NCBI GenBank assembly: GCA_027577415.1
Contig: JANBQS010000386.1
Coordinates: forward strand, 1-19,211
Direction of reading: 5' to 3'
Length of the DNA: 19,211 nucleotides
DNA from: Coemansia sp. RSA 922
Lineage: Eukaryota > Kickxellomycota > Kickxellomycetes > Kickxellales > Kickxellaceae
Of this stretch, positions 16,972 to 19,211 are shown piece after piece. The notes beneath the pieces were generated by a model, which worked only from the letters and a program-made list of their open reading frames with translations, searched no databases and had not been told where the DNA came from. The position numbers and the translations under genes are program-made. Position 1 is the first letter of the stretch; each line of letters begins with the position of its first letter.

Positions 16972-16997
16972 ATTATCAATATTTTCTTTTTTTTTTT
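16972..16997. other. Very short convergent intergenic gap
   Basis: Only 26 bp separate the two stop codons, mostly a T run (about 16983-16999). The 3' UTRs and poly(A) sites of the two genes must therefore lie inside each other's coding sequence or 3' region. Confidence 0.7.
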
Positions 16998-19211
16998 TTA
17001 TAACGATAGACTTGAGAAAAGATCAGTTGCATTGGCAATCTCATCCACTTGCATCGAACGAAGCAGGGCTTCCATGCGAGCAACACCCCAGATGAAGCCT
17101 AGGTCTTTGAGCATGGACCAGAGTCTGCGCAGAGCAGCCACACGGCGCGTCATTTCCTGGCGCAGCTCGCTGGCTTCAGCCTCAGTGGTCTGAGCCGAGA
17201 CTGCGCGCTCGCGACAAGAGCGGATTTGGCGCACTAGGACGGTGATAGGTACAAAGAGGCAGAACGATATTGACGCGTCGCAGCGGTCAATGGGGATATC
17301 CGAGTTGCGGTCAAGGTGAGCGACGAGGTCATCGGTCTCGCGCAGACAAATGTCCCACGAGTGCTGGACCACGTCGTGAGCCAGCAGACCGTCGTTGAGC
17401 AGGCCCGAGAACGACGAGCCCAGCATAGCGCGGATAGCAGCGTCCTCGGGCGCCTCAGAGCGCGCTGGCGACGGAGAGGGCGAGGGAGATGGTTCTGGAG
17501 ACGGCTCGGAGACAGAGGAAGACAGAGTGGTTTTGGAGGCTGGAGCAAAGAACGAGGGCCGGTTAGCCAGGTGCAAAAGCAGGAGGATGGGAGTGTAGTA
17601 GCAGCGCAGACAAAAGTATCGCACACGCATAGCAAAGCGACGACTGGCAGGGCTGCCAAAGCTGGTAAACTTGGTGGGCTGCGCGTCGCGCATAGACTCA
17701 GCGGGGACCAGGGCCCGCATCCACTCCTTCAGTGACGCGTGGAGACGGGCAAACTCCGGGTAATCAAACAGAGTCACAGCAGGGTCGCGGCGAGCCACCA
17801 GCGGTGTGACATGGGGCGGGGCCAAGAAGCGAATGTCTGACGGGTGGTGAGCGCCTGTCAGCGCGACACGCACGTCCCAGGTAAAGGCGCTGGTGCGAGC
17901 CATGATGGCCGCCAGATTGCAAAGCGCCAGGAACGAGTACGATAGAGCGGCATCGGCAGGTGGTGGGTGCGGCTGGTGCTTGGCAGCCCATTTTTCAAGC
18001 CGTGGCACAGTGACGTCGTCCCAGGCACAGTCGGCAGCCGGAGCGGCAATAAACAGTCGCGAAATGTCGACGGTGGTAGGACGATCGGCCATCAACGCCT
18101 GGTAGCAGTCCAGCTGGTACACGGCCCAGAACGTACGTCTTCTCTCCTCTTCTTGTACCCACTGGTCCCACTTGTCTACGGGCGGACGCCCCAAGTCCAG
18201 CGTGTGCCAGCCAAGGCGGGTGACTAGGCTAGAGGCCAGACACGTCAGCGAATTGTAAGACATGAATTTGGCTTCGCCGCCAGCCAGCGCTGCTGCTACC
18301 ACGACGGCACGCACGTAGTCGTCGGTCGGCCGGTCCAGACCAGCGAGCAGTCGCCGCCGTACGCTGCTGCCCAGCGCATCGACGTCTATTATTCGCCCAG
18401 TGCGCTGAGCTACAATCCGAGCGGTGCAGGCCTTCATTGTGTCTAGCAGCAAGGGGTCGACTGATCCGGCTACCACGCGCCTGACAAACGACGCCGGGTG
18501 GAACAGCGGCATGCGTCCATAGAAATAGTCAAAGAAGCACTCGACTGCCTCGCGCGTATCGCTGGCCACAATATCGGGCGACGAGAACCGGCGCAGCACC
18601 TCATCCATTGAATCAGGATCAGTCGACGCCGCCTCTGGATCCCGCTTGCCTTGTTCATTATGCGGAGTCGCTGGGAGAGGAGGAGGAGGCGCAGCTTTTG
18701 TGTTGTTCTTTTTGGGCCTTGGCTTGGGCTTGGGTCCCCGCTTCTTCATCTCCACCCACCGGCACTCACACCCGGCTTGGCGGCACCCATCGCATACAGT
18801 GCCTTCGCCCTCGCACTTTATCTTTTTCGTGTGGCATCGCTGGCAGGCCTTTGACCGCCGCTCGCGCCGCCACGGAGTGCCGCCTCCAACTACCATCGTC
18901 GGGGGTGCTTGGTATTGCATTTCTAGCTGGGGCGGATATGGCCAGAACCGGAAATCTCCCGTGCCATTTGCATACTGCCGTGCTTGATGGTACTGTTGTA
19001 GGTGCGTGTGCTGCTGTTGTTGCAAATGCCGGTTGTGTTGTACAAAGTGTGGTTGGTCTGGATGCGGATACTGGCCTCCGAAGGGCGAGAGTATAGGTTG
19101 TCCCATTGCGCTGGTACCTATTCGTGCTAGTGGGCTAGATGTGTACTCGGAGGGCGTGCCTACAGTGCTGGGCGTGGGGGGTGTCCCTACTAGGGTGCCT
19201 AGGGTGCCTAG
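16998..19211 (-). CDS. Zn2Cys6 fungal transcription factor, 5' end beyond the window
   Basis: Nuclear DNA-binding regulator. The frame continues without a stop from the ATG at 19106 to the window edge (35 more codons, Thr/Pro/Ser-rich), so the true start is probably outside and this is a partial gene of at least 737 residues. Counting from Met(19106): a His/Gln-rich N-terminus (20-45), the binuclear zinc cluster C88-x2-C91-x6-C98-x6-C105-x2-C108-x6-C115 with an extra C113, a basic KKRGPKPKPRPKK linker that could be the nuclear signal, then the fungal-specific regulatory domain (about 185-460) with the hallmark RRTFWAVYQLDCYQALMADR. A Ser-Pro-Glu repeat (PEPSPSPSPSP) lies near residue 570. Target genes cannot be predicted. 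It is convergent with the DUF2009 gene. Confidence 0.88.
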   Translation of the reverse strand, partial: LGTLGTLVGTPPTPSTVGTPSEYTSSPLARIGTSAMGQPILSPFGGQYPHPDQPHFVQHNRHLQQQQHTHLQQYHQARQYANGTGDFRFWPYPPQLEMQYQAPPTMVVGGGTPWRRERRSKACQRCHTKKIKCEGEGTVCDGCRQAGCECRWVEMKKRGPKPKPRPKKNNTKAAPPPPLPATPHNEQGKRDPEAASTDPDSMDEVLRRFSSPDIVASDTREAVECFFDYFYGRMPLFHPASFVRRVVAGSVDPLLLDTMKACTARIVAQRTGRIIDVDALGSSVRRRLLAGLDRPTDDYVRAVVVAAALAGGEAKFMSYNSLTCLASSLVTRLGWHTLDLGRPPVDKWDQWVQEEERRRTFWAVYQLDCYQALMADRPTTVDISRLFIAAPAADCAWDDVTVPRLEKWAAKHQPHPPPADAALSYSFLALCNLAAIMARTSAFTWDVRVALTGAHHPSDIRFLAPPHVTPLVARRDPAVTLFDYPEFARLHASLKEWMRALVPAESMRDAQPTKFTSFGSPASRRFAMRVRYFCLRCYYTPILLLLHLANRPSFFAPASKTTLSSSVSEPSPEPSPSPSPSPARSEAPEDAAIRAMLGSSFSGLLNDGLLAHDVVQHSWDICLRETDDLVAHLDRNSDIPIDRCDASISFCLFVPITVLVRQIRSCRERAVSAQTTEAEASELRQEMTRRVAALRRLWSMLKDLGFIWGVARMEALLRSMQVDEIANATDLFSSLSL
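19190..19211. repeat. Short 9-bp tandem repeat at the window edge
   Basis: CTAGGGTGC is repeated twice and a third copy begins at the edge. It lies in the upstream extension of the Zn2Cys6 frame, where it reads Leu-Gly-Thr repeats, so repeat length changes would keep the frame. Confidence 0.55.

Noticed and set aside
18608..19096. 162-codon plus-strand ORF
   Set aside because: Antisense to the zinc-cluster region of the transcription factor, no recognisable motif.

Overview
This is a piece of a fungal nuclear genome. Short spliceosomal introns with GT(GC)..AG borders, a Zn2Cys6 transcription factor, Bfr2, the mitoribosomal protein mL46, LAMTOR1/Meh1 and a DUF2009 protein together point to a fungus. 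The low intron density and gene set would suit an early-diverging lineage (Mucoromycota or Zoopagomycota, perhaps Kickxellomycotina), but that placement is a guess.

Layout. (1) 1-4827 is a compact block of three plus-strand housekeeping genes about 160 bp apart: BFR2 (5' end cut by the window edge), a four-exon MutL homologue of the Mlh2/human PMS1 type with eroded ATPase motifs, and the mitoribosomal protein mL46. (2) 4828-12860 is an AT-rich accessory island of about 8 kb. It holds a short ORF weakly like an Rpb7-type polymerase subunit, a decayed Ty3/gypsy gag-protease fragment, three copies of a palindromic non-autonomous element (one complete), an intact solo LTR with a perfect 5-bp target duplication, and a tandem pair of diverged units. 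Each unit carries a small unrecognised protein gene with a matching TATA region and poly(A) signal. (3) 12861-19211 is a second compact block: a seven-helix GPCR-like protein (minus), divergent from LAMTOR1 (plus), then a B-box/DUF2009 protein (plus) that converges with a Zn2Cys6 transcription factor (minus). The factor's reading frame stays open to the window edge, so its start lies outside.

How the parts relate. The flanking blocks are ordinary conserved genes acting in ribosome biogenesis (Bfr2), mitochondrial translation (mL46), mismatch repair or recombination (MutL homologue), lysosome/vacuole nutrient signalling (LAMTOR1) and transcription. No operon-like logic is expected. The GPCR and LAMTOR1 share a 384-bp divergent intergenic region.

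The candidate for something undescribed is the small-protein pair at 9816-10163 and 11523-11906. Both copies remain open, share core motifs, and share promoter, 5'-leader and 3'-end sequence, inside an island where every other element is broken. No prokaryotic systems, CRISPR arrays, rRNA or tRNA genes were seen.
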